The notes beneath the pieces are model-generated. The model was given only the letters and a program-made list of their open reading frames with translations, was not told the DNA's origin and ran no database searches. Of a DNA stretch of 64,000 bases, positions 24,901 through 36,949 are shown one piece after another. Each line of letters opens with the position of its first letter. Positions within the stretch are counted from its first letter, which is position 1. The translations under genes were made by a program, and so were the position numbers. The DNA comes from Colias croceus (lineage: Eukaryota; Arthropoda; Insecta; Lepidoptera; Pieridae). The DNA lies in assembly GCF_905220415.1 (NCBI RefSeq), contig NC_059549.1, positions 8,308,001 through 8,372,000 on the forward strand. The letters run 5' to 3'.

Positions 24901-25060
24901 TGTATTGTGTATCGCATAAAAGACCAATGATCTAAACCTTCGATGGAAGCTGATGATTTTATTAAACATCAATACCGGTGTAAATATATTTAATAAAAAG
25001 TATATTAATAAATAAGACACCAACTTACTCAGAATTATCTCTCGACTTTAGTATCGACAT
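15936..25060 (-). CDS. MORN5: MORN5 homologue with extended C terminus
   Basis: Seven coding exons: 25060-25029, 24762-24688, 23381-23257, 22121-21935, 17818-17651, 17100-16908 and 16019-15936. The phases join without a stop to give 287 residues. Vertebrate MORN5 is a roughly 161-residue MORN-repeat protein of sperm flagella and motile cilia. Shared landmarks are the MORN units KYEGTWDVLGMSGYGVY (57-73) and IYQGEFEDGLFHGRGELIYP (80-99), then FSDGLEY and DWNYC, the junction PDRRFTIEYNTGLQPAG, PPREIPIGYYDTGDGFYDP (163-181), and REQKWIIENCR (201-211), where the vertebrate protein ends. About 76 further residues (exons 6-7, ending NRRFITFES) are extra. Exons 1-2 (MSILKSRDNS, AKRVSQWEELMRK) are less conserved, so the start is less certain than the rest. 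Intron 4 holds an RTE LINE in sense orientation. Confidence 0.9.
16700..16865 (-). mobile_element. RTE-type LINE 3' tail fragment in MORN5 intron 6
   Basis: tcatcatcatcagcccatat then acgttcccactgcttggaca is the reverse of the very common lepidopteran RTE 3' end, with its tail of tga units. It lies between MORN5 exons 6 and 7. Only the 3' end is left, with no coding capacity. Confidence 0.7.
18211..21433 (-). mobile_element. Near full-length RTE-clade LINE in MORN5 intron 4
   Basis: The minus-strand order is a 5' UTR beginning near gtgccgtgtggtgtcggc (21415 downward), one long endonuclease-reverse transcriptase frame, and a short 3' UTR ending in gac repeats (18216-18230). The 10-bp repeat aaaaaaatct at 18201-18210 and 21434-21443 is a candidate target-site duplication. 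The element has the same orientation as the host gene. Confidence 0.88.
18236..21334 (-). pseudogene. RTE endonuclease-reverse transcriptase, two in-frame TAG codons
   Basis: There are 1033 codons in a single frame. The N-terminal third is an AP-like endonuclease: LALVTYNARTLRTDEKI, DVIGLSEVRRQG, VYAPTSAHSDEDVE, VVMGDFNAKLG, then NEIDFIM and SDHRMVRG. The reverse transcriptase follows: NYRPISLLSHVYKLFSR, AFVDYEKAFDSIE, RQGDVISPKLF, catalytic FADD at about 19000-18989, and a C-terminal WRPRTGRRSVGRPSTRW. The frame is interrupted only by TAG at 20485-20483 (family context RK-W-TW) and TAG at 19561-19559 (PKA-W-SSS). Both fall where the family has tryptophan, so each is a TGG-to-TAG change. As read, the protein is broken and the copy should be inactive without readthrough. 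Confidence 0.92.
22733..22941. repeat. Hairpin: 100-bp arms, about 9-bp loop
   Basis: The left arm 22733-22832 is the near-perfect complement of 22842-22941. The unit contains cgacgtttcgaacactttac and gcgtggtcacgggg, a motif often repeated in Lepidoptera. A few mismatches occur near the outer ends (taacgg against tagcgg). A related end (taaaatccgtttaaaagtct) recurs at 23742-23761. It lies in MORN5 intron 3. Confidence 0.9.
22975..23110 (-). mobile_element. Helitron-like remnant
   Basis: aactttccacccgctttgca at the left and aaaatcggtgtagtagtttc then gaacaaacagacagatag at the right match the layout of the 44416-44662 element. The terminus is decayed. Confidence 0.5.
23543..23677. mobile_element. 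Small MITE-like inverted-repeat element
   Basis: agcagtattgtttcca at the left and tggaaataatactgct at the right are inverted with one mismatch. Internal inverted copies (tttccagtatgtgacag and ctgtcatttttcacattgga) add to the fold. No duplication of target sequence was identified. Confidence 0.55.
24280..24620. repeat. Dispersed repeat-like stretch in MORN5 intron 2
   Basis: 24280-24355 matches 2417-2490 in inverse orientation (tttaaagatttgcatacata; gacaaagaaagcgacttcgt). The following tacacacgtaagaagtaaaa and gtaacggaaatatg motifs resemble lepidopteran repeats. Class and borders are unknown. Confidence 0.5.
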
Positions 25061-26671
25061 AGCATAAATTGCTAGAACTGACACTAGTTATTTCATTAGC
25101 CTGTCTCCAAGGAACTTGTTTTATTTTCCGTCAGTCCACTAATCTTCAACGTCTGCAGAAAATATAAAATATTTTTCATTAAAATTTTATATAAGATTTC
25201 CAACTACAATGCTTTGTAGTTATGATGTACCTAATATTTTATGTTTAAGAATTGCTATTAATTCTTAAGAGTTCTGAAAAATGCAACTTCCGAATTATAC
25301 TTCCTCAATATTCTTTTTTAAATACAAAATAAATTAAGAAAAAATATTTTTGGATAAAGTTCCTAGAATTTATATGACTTTTTATAGGAGAGATTGATTC
25401 TTAACTGCATCACACAATATTTTTTATTATAATTCGTACGACGGGTTTATGTACTTCTACTACTTTCCGGATTGTTAATAATAAGATAATTTCGTTTAAC
25501 ACTTTCAGCATACATATTGTTATGAATAAATATAAATAGAAATTTTGCGCCAGAGAAATGAACACTATTGTCCGATAATTTTGTATTCACTACGGCGACG
25601 TTTCGGTCATGGTCAATCACATCATATGAATTATTTATATGAAAGAGTGAAATTTCACCCATGCATACATTTAAAAGACAAAACGTTAGTTTGTGGGAAC
25701 ATCTTGCTAATCGATCCGCTCGTAATATAATTTATTGCGTAGTTGGCGAGCCTCGGCGTTTTGGTGCCTTTTATGAATAAAAAGTCTGCCTCTATCTTTC
25801 TATCTGTCCCGTATAATGTAAGGAGCAGATGGACCGATTTAAATGTGCCGTAGTTATGCGGAATTGGAAACAGAAATTATTTATACAATATAAAATCAAC
25901 TGCTTTCTATTGTTAGTACCTACATACATATTGCTAAACTGGACTATAGGTCTTTAAACAGGAATATAATATTATGTATCTACATTCAATATTTTCAATA
26001 ATCGGATGCAGACTTTTTATAGTGGCAGGTATCGAATAGAGTTAAAATTAAAGCCTCTACCTTTATTTTTAAAGTTTCCAATTCGAAAAAATGTAATAAA
26101 TAAATTCTTTTTGATCAATATTTCCTAAAAATATTTCACTAATAGGCGTCTTCGGCGTCTTTTAAAAAATCAAATATCTACTGACATTTAATGACTTTTA
26201 CTTAAAAAATATAAGAGTTTAAAAATAAGATTCGGTTAAAGGAAGTCTTATTAAACTTTAACATATATTTTCGAATTAGTATCTAACTAAGGTATCTAAT
26301 ATTTTACATAGCAAGTGCATCGGGCAAGAAGTTTCGGATTAGATTGGACGATCCAAACTCTAAAGCTGTTTTCGTTAGTGTTTCTATTTTATTTATATTT
26401 ATTCTATGGAAAACAATAAGCTTCAGCTTATGTACACTTAATAAATATGAAATAAAATAATTTAGTTACTTTATAACATAATTTATAGATAGTAGGATAG
26501 AATGTATATTTTATATCAGTTTGAACTTAGATGTTTGAATATGTAATTCGGGAGAGTATACTCAGGGTTGTCACTATTTCGAAGCTTAATTTTGAACGTG
26601 TAACGTGTATTATGAAAGTGTATATTAATAAAACTTTATTTCGCGGCTTTCTTTACACGTTGCATACATAT
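25061..26671. other. MORN5 upstream and intergenic DNA
   Basis: No coding frame. The MORN5 promoter should lie in the first few hundred bases, but no core element is convincing. Confidence 0.4.
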
Positions 26672-27128
26672 TTTTTTATTTTTTTTTGAACACACTGCTC
26701 GGGCATTTGACCGCCATCTCACCTGATGGTAAGTGAAGATGCGGTCTTTCAGGTTAGCATGCCTGATCAGTAAGGTAAAGCCCATTCACTTTGGCCTTGA
26801 ATAGATCCAAATTGTATCTATCGGGAAACACGGATGGCGGTAGGGAGTTCCACATCTTCGCGGTTTTTATTAAAAAACTGTTTTCGAAGCGCTTGGTGCG
26901 CACATGGGGTATCTCGACCACGAAGGGGTGGAAACCAGTATTTCGTCGCGACGTCCTGTATTGGAAAGGAGAAGGTGGTATAAGGTGGTGTAATTCAGTC
27001 CCACATTCACCGAAGTGAAGCCGGTAGAAGACTGAAAGGCAAGCAATTTTGCGTCTGTGCTCCAGAGTGTAGAGTTTGCCGCTGAGCAGACTCGGGTCGG
27101 CTATAAGTTTTTTAGCACGCCTTTCCAT
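26672..27128 (-). mobile_element. 5'-truncated LINE, C-terminal coding end and poly(A) tail
   Basis: Codons 27128-26754 on the minus strand encode LEHRRKIACLSVFYRLHFGE, HHLIPPSPFQYRTSRR, and AKMWNSLPPSVFPDRYNLDL, the C-terminal signature of a non-LTR retrotransposon protein widespread in Lepidoptera. The 3' UTR (cttaccatcaggtgagatgg) and an A-rich tail at 26672-26691 follow. The reverse transcriptase core is missing. Confidence 0.8.
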
Positions 27129-28810
27129 CGAATCTAAGGCTTATTTAAAGCTTAGTAGCCATAAAATGTATTTTTGAGTTATTTGATATTTATTTTCTAC
27201 GTTTGTGAATTTTTCACAGAAAAATAAACTAATTGGATATATTTTAATATAAAATTTTCTTCAAGAAAGATTATCCTCTGCGCTAGGATGCGCGCTAACA
27301 TACGTTTTTCATAGTCAGGATAACACGTAAGGCCGTGGTTCTAGCTTAATTAATTAAATAAGATTATTTCGTACATATATTAAATTTTTTGAGCTATAAC
27401 AAATATGTGTTAAAATTCCAATCCGAATGAAATGTATTCAAAATATGACGTAACGAGTCATATCTATTTGTTTGGCTTGCAAATGGCATCCCTACTAAAA
27501 CCCACTTCTACTGTTTGACAAACGTTTTGAGTTATCCCGCAAGAAATGCAGGCAAAGTTTGCTAGAGATCATAAAGTCTGTGAGAGATCGCAGTTAAAGA
27601 TAGTTACTTCGCTCTAGTATATAAGTGGGGTCTTAGAGTTCTCTACGTTTCATTAAGTAATGGAGGACGCGGTACATTGTGCAAACATTTGAGTGCTGTT
27701 GAATGTATGAAATACTTTCATACAAAATTGTACACTTTATATGGAATAATAATAGAGTAAAGTTATTTATTACAAGTGTGCGCTTATGAAATGTTCTTAT
27801 CATATTAAGGTTGAATTACTCAACGCATTAGGCCCATTTTTAAATTAAATGCTCTCAAACTGCCTATCGGTTGCAATCGAAGTCATTATGATGATGATGT
27901 TTCGAATGTTAATATCTAACTAGCTCCGCTTCCGCCCGCGGTTTCAGCCACGTCGTTTAATATTTAACATTTCAATAGTACCGAAAAATTAATTTCGCGT
28001 TTTGGATCTTTTACTTTGACCACGACGCGTTGTGAGGTAATTTTGCGCCCAACGAGCGATTGCTGTATTTCATACTTCAGCGTATCAGGTATATTGGCAT
28101 ATAAAAAAATTATTCGAGATCGAAGAGCTACTGCGTATAATTGTAGTACCTAATTCCTATTTTACTTAACATTTTGCTAACAGGGCACACATTTTCTCAC
28201 TTATAAGCACACACATCTTTCCAATTTTAGAATGAATGTACCTACATAAAAATACCTTAGACATATTATTATTTTGTCATAATACGAACATCGGTAAAAT
28301 ATGTATACAAATAGCATTGTGTGAATTATTGCATTTATGTATAGGCCTGTCGAATTGCTCAAACCGATTCCACGAAGCAATCTAACGAACATTGCCTAAT
28401 TTACTCTGACAATGGGCTCCTGCGATGAACCTTGATTGACATTTTGGTTCATAAATCATTTTGTTAAAATGTGCTAACATTATTTAAGAATGAAAATGGG
28501 AACCGGTTCTTGTTTCTTTACTTTGATTGCTCGATATTGATTTGATTGTTTGTGTTCGTCGATTAAAATGTAATTGAAATTCATGTTTGAAAACATTGCT
28601 ACTGCAATTTATGTGAATTGGTTATGAAAAATAGCACGTTTTGGGTTCTGATTCTAAATTATAATTATTTTGTTAATATCAAAAATCGAATACTTAACAG
28701 ATATCGTGATAATTTTTATGATTCCCTGTGCTCTTTCTCAAGATAGTATGTTTGATGTGTCGGCATTAATATCGCAAATAAGCATAATAATAAAGGAAAA
28801 AATGTTTTTA
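27129..28810. other. Non-coding; Helitron-like end near 27920
   Basis: No coding frame. Positions 27921-27955 (actagctccgcttccgcccg) are a minus-strand Helitron-like CTAG terminus with no recognisable other end. Confidence 0.4.
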
Positions 28811-29102
28811 AAATAAAAATAACTGCGTTAAAAACAACCGACTTCAAAAACGGAAAAGTAAGAAATAAAAAAGATTTGATATTATTAATTACTACATATT
28901 ATTTTTATGTGCTATTTACTAAAAAGGTTTGATGTCGGTGCATGGGCTTAATACTAAGTGCTTAGTGTTTGGCACCGACTTCAAACCTATTTAATAAATA
29001 GCACATAAAAATAATATGTAGTAATTAATAATATCAAATCTTTTTTATTTCTTACTTTTCCGTTTTTGAAGTCGGTTGTTTTTAACGCAGTTATTTTTAT
29101 TT
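28811..29102. repeat. Hairpin: 131-bp arms, 30-bp loop
   Basis: 28811-28941 is the near-perfect complement of 28972-29102, with a few mismatches near the loop (ggtttgatgtcgg against ggtttgaagtcgg). The loop itself contains the palindrome actaagtgcttagt. The hairpin overlaps the left part of the element at 28836-29559. Confidence 0.92.
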
Positions 29103-29478
29103 AATACTTTTTAGTGTATTTTTCAACACGAATCAAACGAGCCCAAACTCGATAAAGTTGAGTCAATATATTACTGAGTTCCTATGGCCACCTTCCGATT
29201 CCATCATCAGATCAGCTCCATGTCATGATAATGTTTAATCGCTATCCAATTTACATTCGTATACAAAATTTCAGCTCAATCGGTTATCGGGAAGTGAATC
29301 AAAGTTACTTGCTACATTGAAATTAAGTCATCGAGTACAGACAAAAATGCTCATAAAATAAAAACTACTAGGCCTAGCCGAATAAAATTTTTATGGGACC
29401 AATTCGACACCATCCCGCATCGAACAAAAAAAGAATCACGTAAATCGGTTCAGAAACCTCGGAGTAATCGGTGTACAT

Positions 29479-29513
<35 letters not shown>

Positions 29514-29559
29514 TATACCGGCCGAATTGATAACCTCCTCCTTTTTTTTGAAGTCGGTT
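28836..29559. mobile_element. Repeat element bounded by inverted aaccgacttcaaaaa
   Basis: aaccgacttcaaaaa (28836-28850) and tttttgaagtcggtt (29545-29559) are perfect inverted ends. Between them lie non-coding sequence and a run of 27 A (29483-29509). The cgacttcaaaa motif is common in Lepidoptera. I do not know the superfamily, and no duplication is clear. An internal extra end near 29064-29080 comes from the hairpin. Confidence 0.55.
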
Positions 29560-32500
29560 AATAACAAATAGTAAAAAATCAGGACATTAATTAATTTTTC
29601 CATTATTTTCTATACCATACACATTTATTGAACTACAATTAATTATACGGAACCTTTAATTCTAAATCGAATTCATGCTAAGCCGGTTTTATTTCATAGT
29701 TGCACGGCCTCGTATTTACAGAACGCTGTAGCTCTAGTCTTGCTCTTGTCTGTATTCACTCACTCCCATCTTCCACTGCTTTATTTAACTAGATACATAC
29801 GTTTGTCATTTTGATTTAAAATTCTCGATACATTGATTGTAGCCAATGCAGCAGTGTATAACATTTCAAATAAAAGTATCTCTGATTTTGAATTATGCAT
29901 TTGCTTCAAATCTGCACTACATGATAGCTGTCCATTTATACCTCATAATCAGAATATCATATTATGTGATGGTAACTAAGATATAGGATAGATTTTATCC
30001 CGGAAATCCCATGGGAACGAGAACTATACGGGTTTTTCTTTGAGAACGCGGGCGAAGCTGCGGGTGGAAAGCTAGTACATTATATTGATGAAAAGCAATA
30101 CAAAAACATATTACACATTTGATGTAAAAATAAGTGAGAAAATGTTTGTAAAACAAAACTAAATAAATAAATATTATATTGAAAACTTGTTCAAAATGGC
30201 GGGTATGTTGTGAAAATATTTATAACTGAAATCGAAATACTTTTGCGAATCCTATGCACGAGGCGACATCCAAACATTGGAAGAGCGTTGAAGATTTGGG
30301 TTTTGATACCAGTGATGTTGTTTATATTAAATAAGGCAGACGGCTCATACTCGTATTATGTGCGTATTTGTGGTTGATATTACAGTTACCAAAAGCCTTC
30401 CATCTTCATTTCATCTATTTATAATAACTTGATTGCTACCCACGTAAGGTTTTCCCTTTTAAATCGAGCTAGTAAATCCGAAATCTCATTAAAATTGAAA
30501 GAATGTTATGAATATTTTACGACATAAGAAGTGAACTTGCGAAGTATTCTAATCTCATGAGACAATCAATCTAGATGCTCTTCGTACGTGCTTTTATATA
30601 ACTTATTGTTGAAACGATACCTTGTGCAAGTGTTACAAATGTTTTTGACAATTACTTCATTTAATTCTACTGATGAAGGGACGATATTAGATATTATTAC
30701 GTGAAATAATAGTTATCATAGAATTAAGGCAAAATAAATTACTTGGATATGTTATAAAAGATAGGTATACTGTCAATAACAAATAGCTAAAAATAAATAT
30801 AACATGAACTCATGATTTAGAAATCTTTGTATTTGCTATTCAAAAAATAACATAGGTACATGTTTTATTACATCACAATAATAATTGCAAGCATATATTA
30901 GTTGTGATATAGAAAATAAATAAAATATTTGTAAAAATCAGATTGTGCTCAATCATTACTCAAATCCGAATCAAGCGTGGAGCGTGTCGTTACGGTACCG
31001 ATATATTTTTATTGAAGTTTAGACGTTTGGGAAAAAACTCAGTGACCAATCGGTATAAAGTTTGCGGTTAAATCCCGTATTTCCAACTGTGGTTTACGTG
31101 TTCCAGTAAAAAAGGGATTGTCACAGTTTTTTTTGGATACGATTGAAAGTTAACAGTTCACGTCAGCGAGACTTTGTAACATATTAGTCGTGACGGGGAA
31201 AATGTGTACCTATTACCCATTTGTTATTTTAGTTTAAGACGGTATTAATTATTATTCTGCTATGCATGACCACACAAATTTAATTAATGTCAGAATTAAA
31301 TTAACCCCGTCTATCCTTGTAGACATATATTATACATATATTAAGACATAGGTTAGTATAACAACAATATACAAACAAAAAATATACTGTTAAATATAGT
31401 TTGATATTAAATGTTCTGATATAGACAAACGAAACATGGATCAAGATAAAAAATAATAATAGTTTAAAAAAACTAAAAAACACGCTTTTTATAGAAAACC
31501 GAACTAAAAAATAGAAAATTTTATCAAATTAGTGTATTGTCATCGGTCCTCAATAAATCTACAAAGTTTGAACGAAATCTGGCCGTTTAAAGTGGGTCAA
31601 AATCGCGCCCAAAGAAGTCGGTTACAAACATACAAACATACAGGTGAAGCTAATATAAAGCGTGTAAAAACGAAACAAGCAGAATCCGTATTATTAAAGG
31701 TTCATACAAAAAACATGGAAATGATCCGTTAATATTTTAACTGAACAAAATAAAATGACATTCAAGCAAACCGAATACAAACTGACACTATTGCCTTTCA
31801 TAGCCTGAAGCGAATTATCAATATTGCAGCATGATAGCGATTCATTCAATATACACAATGCATGATTGATCGCATTGCGACGGTTCAATGCATATTATTT
31901 TCCCTTAATGCAATACACACTCATGATAAGTATCAACTTGTAAAGACTACTAACCATACAGGTTAATGTTGTCATGATTTTTGAAACCAGTATGATACGA
32001 TACAGTTTAAGAAGTACGCGGATACATCAGACTTTTCTTCAAGTATCGTTCGATGGCAGAGCGATTTGAGTAAGTATAATAAATTTTAATAACCTATTTT
32101 CCTCGTTGCATAGGTAACTAGGATGGTACTGTAATCACTGAGTAAGTGTAATGTATCTATCAGTTATATTATGTCCCAATAGAAAAAGCCTTTAATTCTT
32201 ATTCTTTGTATAAGTGAATTCCAAAAAATATATATTATTGTACTAATCAGCTAAGTTTAGCATATTACCTATTTTTTAGCTGATAATATAGTAAAGTATA
32301 TTTTTGAGGACTATATAAATTACACTTCTCAACCACACCCAAAACAATATAATATTATTCAATACGTTATTTTGAAGTAAGCTCTGTTATTGTACTAAAA
32401 GCTTGCTCGTAAAACTTTATTTTAGCGTTTAATAAAATACGTTGGAAATTTTAGTTCATGACGATTAAATGGCTTTGTTGAAAAGTTAGTGAATTAGTTT

Positions 32501-32818
32501 CAATGTTGATATCGACCTTGATATCGACTGAACCGATTGTCATATTGCAGTCAAATCGCTTCTCATGAAGTTTGTTTGTGTCTTTAAAAAAAGAAAGCTT
32601 AAAGTTCGAGAATAGACTTAAACGAAATGCTACTTTTTAATAATTTCAGAGTATTTGCATTATTGTTGTTATCACTGTACTTTTACTTTTATATACGTTA
32701 TTGTATTTCATTCAAACATAAAACTACAACGCAGTGAAGAATTACCAACGAAAAAAAAAATTAAAAAAAATTGTTTGTTGAGTCTTAAAAGAAAATCTTA
32801 TTCTCCTGTCTAGAAGCG
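29560..32818. other. Non-coding; Helitron-like end and repeat fragment
   Basis: No coding frame. A + strand Helitron-like terminus ends at CTAG 30072-30075 (gcgggcgaagctgcgggtgg); its 5' end is unclear. 31530-31680 is a dispersed-repeat-like block (aaatctggccgtttaaagtg, gttacaaacatacaaacata) with a fortuitous 66-codon frame. Confidence 0.4.
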
Positions 32819-32872
32819 ATAACTGAAATATAATTTGTAGCATCAGTATGCTACAAATTATATTTCAGTTAT
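32819..32872. repeat. Perfect hairpin: 25-bp arms, 4-bp spacer
   Basis: Arms 32819-32843 and 32848-32872 flank spacer cagt with no mismatch. Confidence 0.95.
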
Positions 32873-32906
32873 TTAATTCATTCATATATAACATCTTATT
32901 CTGATA

Positions 32907-33063
32907 CTAGCCACGCGGTTGTACCCGTATTGCTCTTGTTGGTCCTTCCTCGATAAATGGACAATCTAACACCGAAATAATTTTCAAATCGGACCTGTAG
33001 TTCCTGAGTTTACCGCGTTCAAACAAACAAACTCATCAGCTTTATAATATTAGTATACTTAGA
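32907..33063 (-). mobile_element. Helitron-like (Lep1-type) element
   Basis: On + it begins ctagccacgcggttgtaccc and ends ttataatattagtatactta then ga, the reverse of the TC...CTAG layout. The interior includes tcgataaatggacaatctaa, useful for comparison with the copy at 56016. Non-coding. Confidence 0.85.
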
Positions 33064-36000
33064 TATTATGTCGTCATAAAGATCTTCTACTGAAATTTAT
33101 AACAACCCTTATGTTATTTATTATACCCGACAGAATTGCGACTGAAAATGAAATTACAAATGGTTTAACTTCCGTGAAAACATTTCTTTGTCTAATTTCA
33201 GGTATAATTTGATCAAACGTAAGAAATCCAGACTGTTGAAGTTATCCTGATGTTGAGCTTATTTCTGAATGAATTATTATTTTTATTGTTGTTTTTGAAG
33301 ATTTACGTATCCGAAAACATGGTTGTACTTAAAAAAAATGCTTAGTTTCTTTCCTTATATATCACGCATAATATCTTTTACGGTTTAATAACTTATATTA
33401 AAGCTTAAGTCTAAATGGCGACGACTATTTTAAAACATATTGTACCAATATTCAGTAATCCGTAGAATGGAGATTTAAATTCGCTGATTAAGACAAGATA
33501 ATATACAATTTTAAGTATGAACTGAACTTTTTAAGAAATGGCTGGAATGGCTGATTTTATATATTATGTAATTATTGAAAATAAATCGTGCTTTAATTCC
33601 ATCAACTACGAACATTATTTTTTTTTTGTAAAAATAACTATTTTGGTAATACTAATGAACTAAAATATAATGGAATTGTTGAGGACTGTTTACAAACAAA
33701 GATAAATCTACGTATTGTATTGTAACATGCTTATTTCAAAACAAGGAAGCTCCACTGGAAATCAGGCCAGAATGAAAGGTACGTTTGAGACTGCAATTTT
33801 TTAAAATTACCGTAACCTGTGTCACGAGCGACGTTACCTTTGATTATGCAACATGTTTCATGATCGCTTTGCCATCGGCGTCTATCCATGAAATCAGTGA
33901 AGACATAATGTGACTGTACTATTTCATTTCTCCGACCACACAGAATTTGCTTTTAAACTTATATACATATAAAGTTTACAGTACACTGAAATTATTTCAG
34001 GAAAAATAAAGATTTACATTAATTTATGATATTATAATAATTTACATATAGATATGTACTATCTATAAAATTATTATTATTGAGAAATTATTTGCGAAAA
34101 AAGGCAGATTCAATAAATACTGTAGAGTTGCTGTGCGTCTGGAGCATCCTAATAATGGGGTGGAAAAATCAATAATCTATATTTATACCTTCAATAAGTA
34201 TTTAGGTAATATTTAGCTTCATTTTCTTTATCGATTAAAAATAATCTATATGCCATTCTATTTTGAAATAATAATTGAAAAGCTGTAATTAAACTTGCGT
34301 CGTAAATAAAGTAATATATCGTAACAGTAATTAATAATAGTGAGTGATGCACAATTGACAATCGTTTGTCATCGGATTGACCAATGAACAATGGCTAAAC
34401 ATAAACAACAATGTACCTACAGAATTCAAGTACATATATGCGTTTTAACACTACATATTTTTGTTTTATACCTTTTTTATTTCAATTCTGAACGCTTTTT
34501 GTGTGAGAAATATAGCTTTGAAAGTCAAACGAAAACCAAACATTGGTACGCTTTTTAAAATTCCATTAACTCCTACGTCCTGACGATTAGTTACGGTCGT
34601 GCTACAAACGAACAGGATTCTTTTTAACTTTTGTAAGCCGATTTCTGAAAATAAAGCGAACGAGAACATCACTTTTTAGTTTTTTATTTGACGCCTCTGC
34701 GTGTTATATTGTATGGTTTAGAGAGTATAAGTTGCAAATCCCTAGAGTTAAAAGTTAGTGAACACGAATATACAGTAACTGCTTTTATTTCATTTAGTAT
34801 TTTAGAGTACCTACAAATATTTTTGGGATAACTATTTTACAAACATAAATGGATGAGCAGAACGTTGGAAAGAATTGTAGGCGTATATCGAGCATTCGCA
34901 ATGTAAATGTCATTTAACGCCAACTTTAATCAGATTAGGACTCTACATTTCGTTGAAATTCACAGGATAGTGTCATTCTCCTTTCATCGTAAGATAATGC
35001 ACGCTGTTATTCCTACTGCTATTATAAATCTGTTTCATTATATTCGTTGCCTTACACCCAAAGCTATTGAATCGATTCATCTGTAATTTAGTATGCAGTT
35101 CTATTATGTTCTCGATTGTATATTCCTGGTTGCTCGCGTGCCAAGCCGCGGGCGAAGCTAGTCTTACAAGCGTTAGGTAAAATCGGTGTGATCGTGTAGC
35201 ATGCCCTTATTGAACATCCGAGAACAGAACTTGTTTTGTTTTGATAAATGTTATGAATTTGGGTTATAGCTAAATAGTTGGATGAAGATACTATTATATT
35301 ATCTGTGATGAAGATCTATGATGATGTGTGTGAATATGTAATTACATTGTATTATGTATATGATGTATGAGATTTTAGTTATATATTAGTTTGGTGAAGT
35401 ATTTTTTTTAATGTTTTGTTAATCTCTTTAGTTGCAATCGATTGGAATTGTGAATATGGAGCACTTGTAAAGCAATAAGTACTATGGTGCTAGTGCCGTA
35501 AGAATAATTTCATTTGATGTAGGTTTGTATATATTATGTAGATATGTTTTTTGTGCCTTTTTTACGAAAACCATTAAACTTATTTTGATGACATTTGTCA
35601 CTGATGTAGCATAAGTCAAAGAAACACTTGCTTTACCAGTTTACCTCCATGGGTGAAACCACGTGGCACAGCTAGTATTCTATGAAATGAAATAAACATT
35701 TTGGAGATCAGAGGCTAATAGCTCTACAAAATGTAAGTTAAAATATAACTCTGGTATTGGAGGTCAAATAGTTAATTAAAACTACATGATGCATCGTTTT
35801 ACGTCCAATCAGTGGCACAAGACGTTTCTACGAAGGATTAATTTAATGTGAACGTTTATCCCTTTTATTTAAATGTTTCCGAACTTTCCAAACTTTCTAG
35901 TTCAATGTTGTGACCGCATATTAACCGTGCGAGGTGTTTCACATTGTTATAATTTCTATTTGAATATATAGAGAATACAAAAGGTTTTAGTGAATAACGG

Positions 36001-36600
36001 AAAACCGCATTTCATATGAATGTTGCATTTATAATAGGCGTTAAATGAGTCATAAGGAGAAAATCTGTACGTATGCATTTCCTGACACGTTAACCTCAAA
36101 CTTGGATCTCCATAGCGCTAAAAATAGATTGCCTTATTCTAGTTTAAATACCTATATCGTGTTATATTAATAGTTTCTTTTACTGACATAATTTTAAATT
36201 AATCAATAAATGCAAGTAAAGTTTGATTGTTAAAGTTATTAATATCGAGAGCTAGTGCACATTTTCTTCTTTCGTTTCGTTTGAAATATTAAATTAAATT
36301 ATGTGCAATTTTTATTCCAGTGGCATCAAAAGTGGATCACAGTGTATAAACTCTATTTTTTAAATTATCATTCTGTAGCTGTGTGGTTTCATGGTGTTGT
36401 TAATTTTTTCTTTCGCTGATTATTTTAATAAACATATAGCACCCATTCATTGAGTAAACGGTCAGCGGTCAAACACGTTATGCTTTGCGTATGTTTACAA
36501 ACTTATACACAATTCACACATCAATGGAAGCCAGTTCAATGCCCCGTCTCGAGTCTCCAGCCGTGATATAAGAAATTAACGATTGCAACGAATTTGCTCT
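33064..36600. other. Non-coding; two Helitron-like 3' ends
   Basis: No coding frame. Short + strand Helitron-like termini end at CTAG 35158-35161 (gccgcgggcgaag before it) and CTAG 35672-35675 (gaaaccacgtggca before it). Their 5' ends could not be placed. Confidence 0.4.
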
Positions 36601-36636
36601 TGTATTTATTTGTTTTTTTCGCGGCATTATACGGTC

Positions 36637-36949
36637 AGTGACTTTACGAAATTCGAATTCGGTGTTGGCGCGCCGAGAGCCGAGTGTGTTGTGTTAAGGA
36701 TATTCCCTGAGCCCAGATACGGCGTGATAAATCGGCCTTGTCACGGGGGAGAGATCAGAGGATATAACAGAAAGTGGAGTGATAGCCGGGGGCAGGCAAG
36801 AGCAGCGTCCGTCAGTCTATCGCTGCCTTTACTCGACAAAGCTCGCGCGGGAGGCTCGTCACGGACGCTCGAACCTACGCTTTTTTCGTGATTACCGCTA
36901 ATGGCTATGAACTTTATCAACGCTGTTTCTATGAGAGATTGATTTGTTG
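36637..36949 (+). promoter_or_regulatory. Candidate promoter and 5' UTR exon of an unidentified gene
   Basis: A locally GC-rich block has the arthropod initiator TCAGT with +1 at 36637 and a good splice donor, ttgttg then GTGAGTTA, after 36949. Frames inside it are short and unlike known proteins, so it would be untranslated. If real, the gene is on + and its coding exons lie beyond a long first intron, perhaps outside the window. This is inference from signals alone. Confidence 0.35.

Noticed and set aside
31532..31732. 66-codon + strand frame
   Set aside because: It overlaps a dispersed non-coding repeat motif and has no protein resemblance.
36583..36891. 102-codon + strand frame
   Set aside because: Low-complexity GC-rich sequence with no family resemblance, better explained as untranslated exon or promoter.
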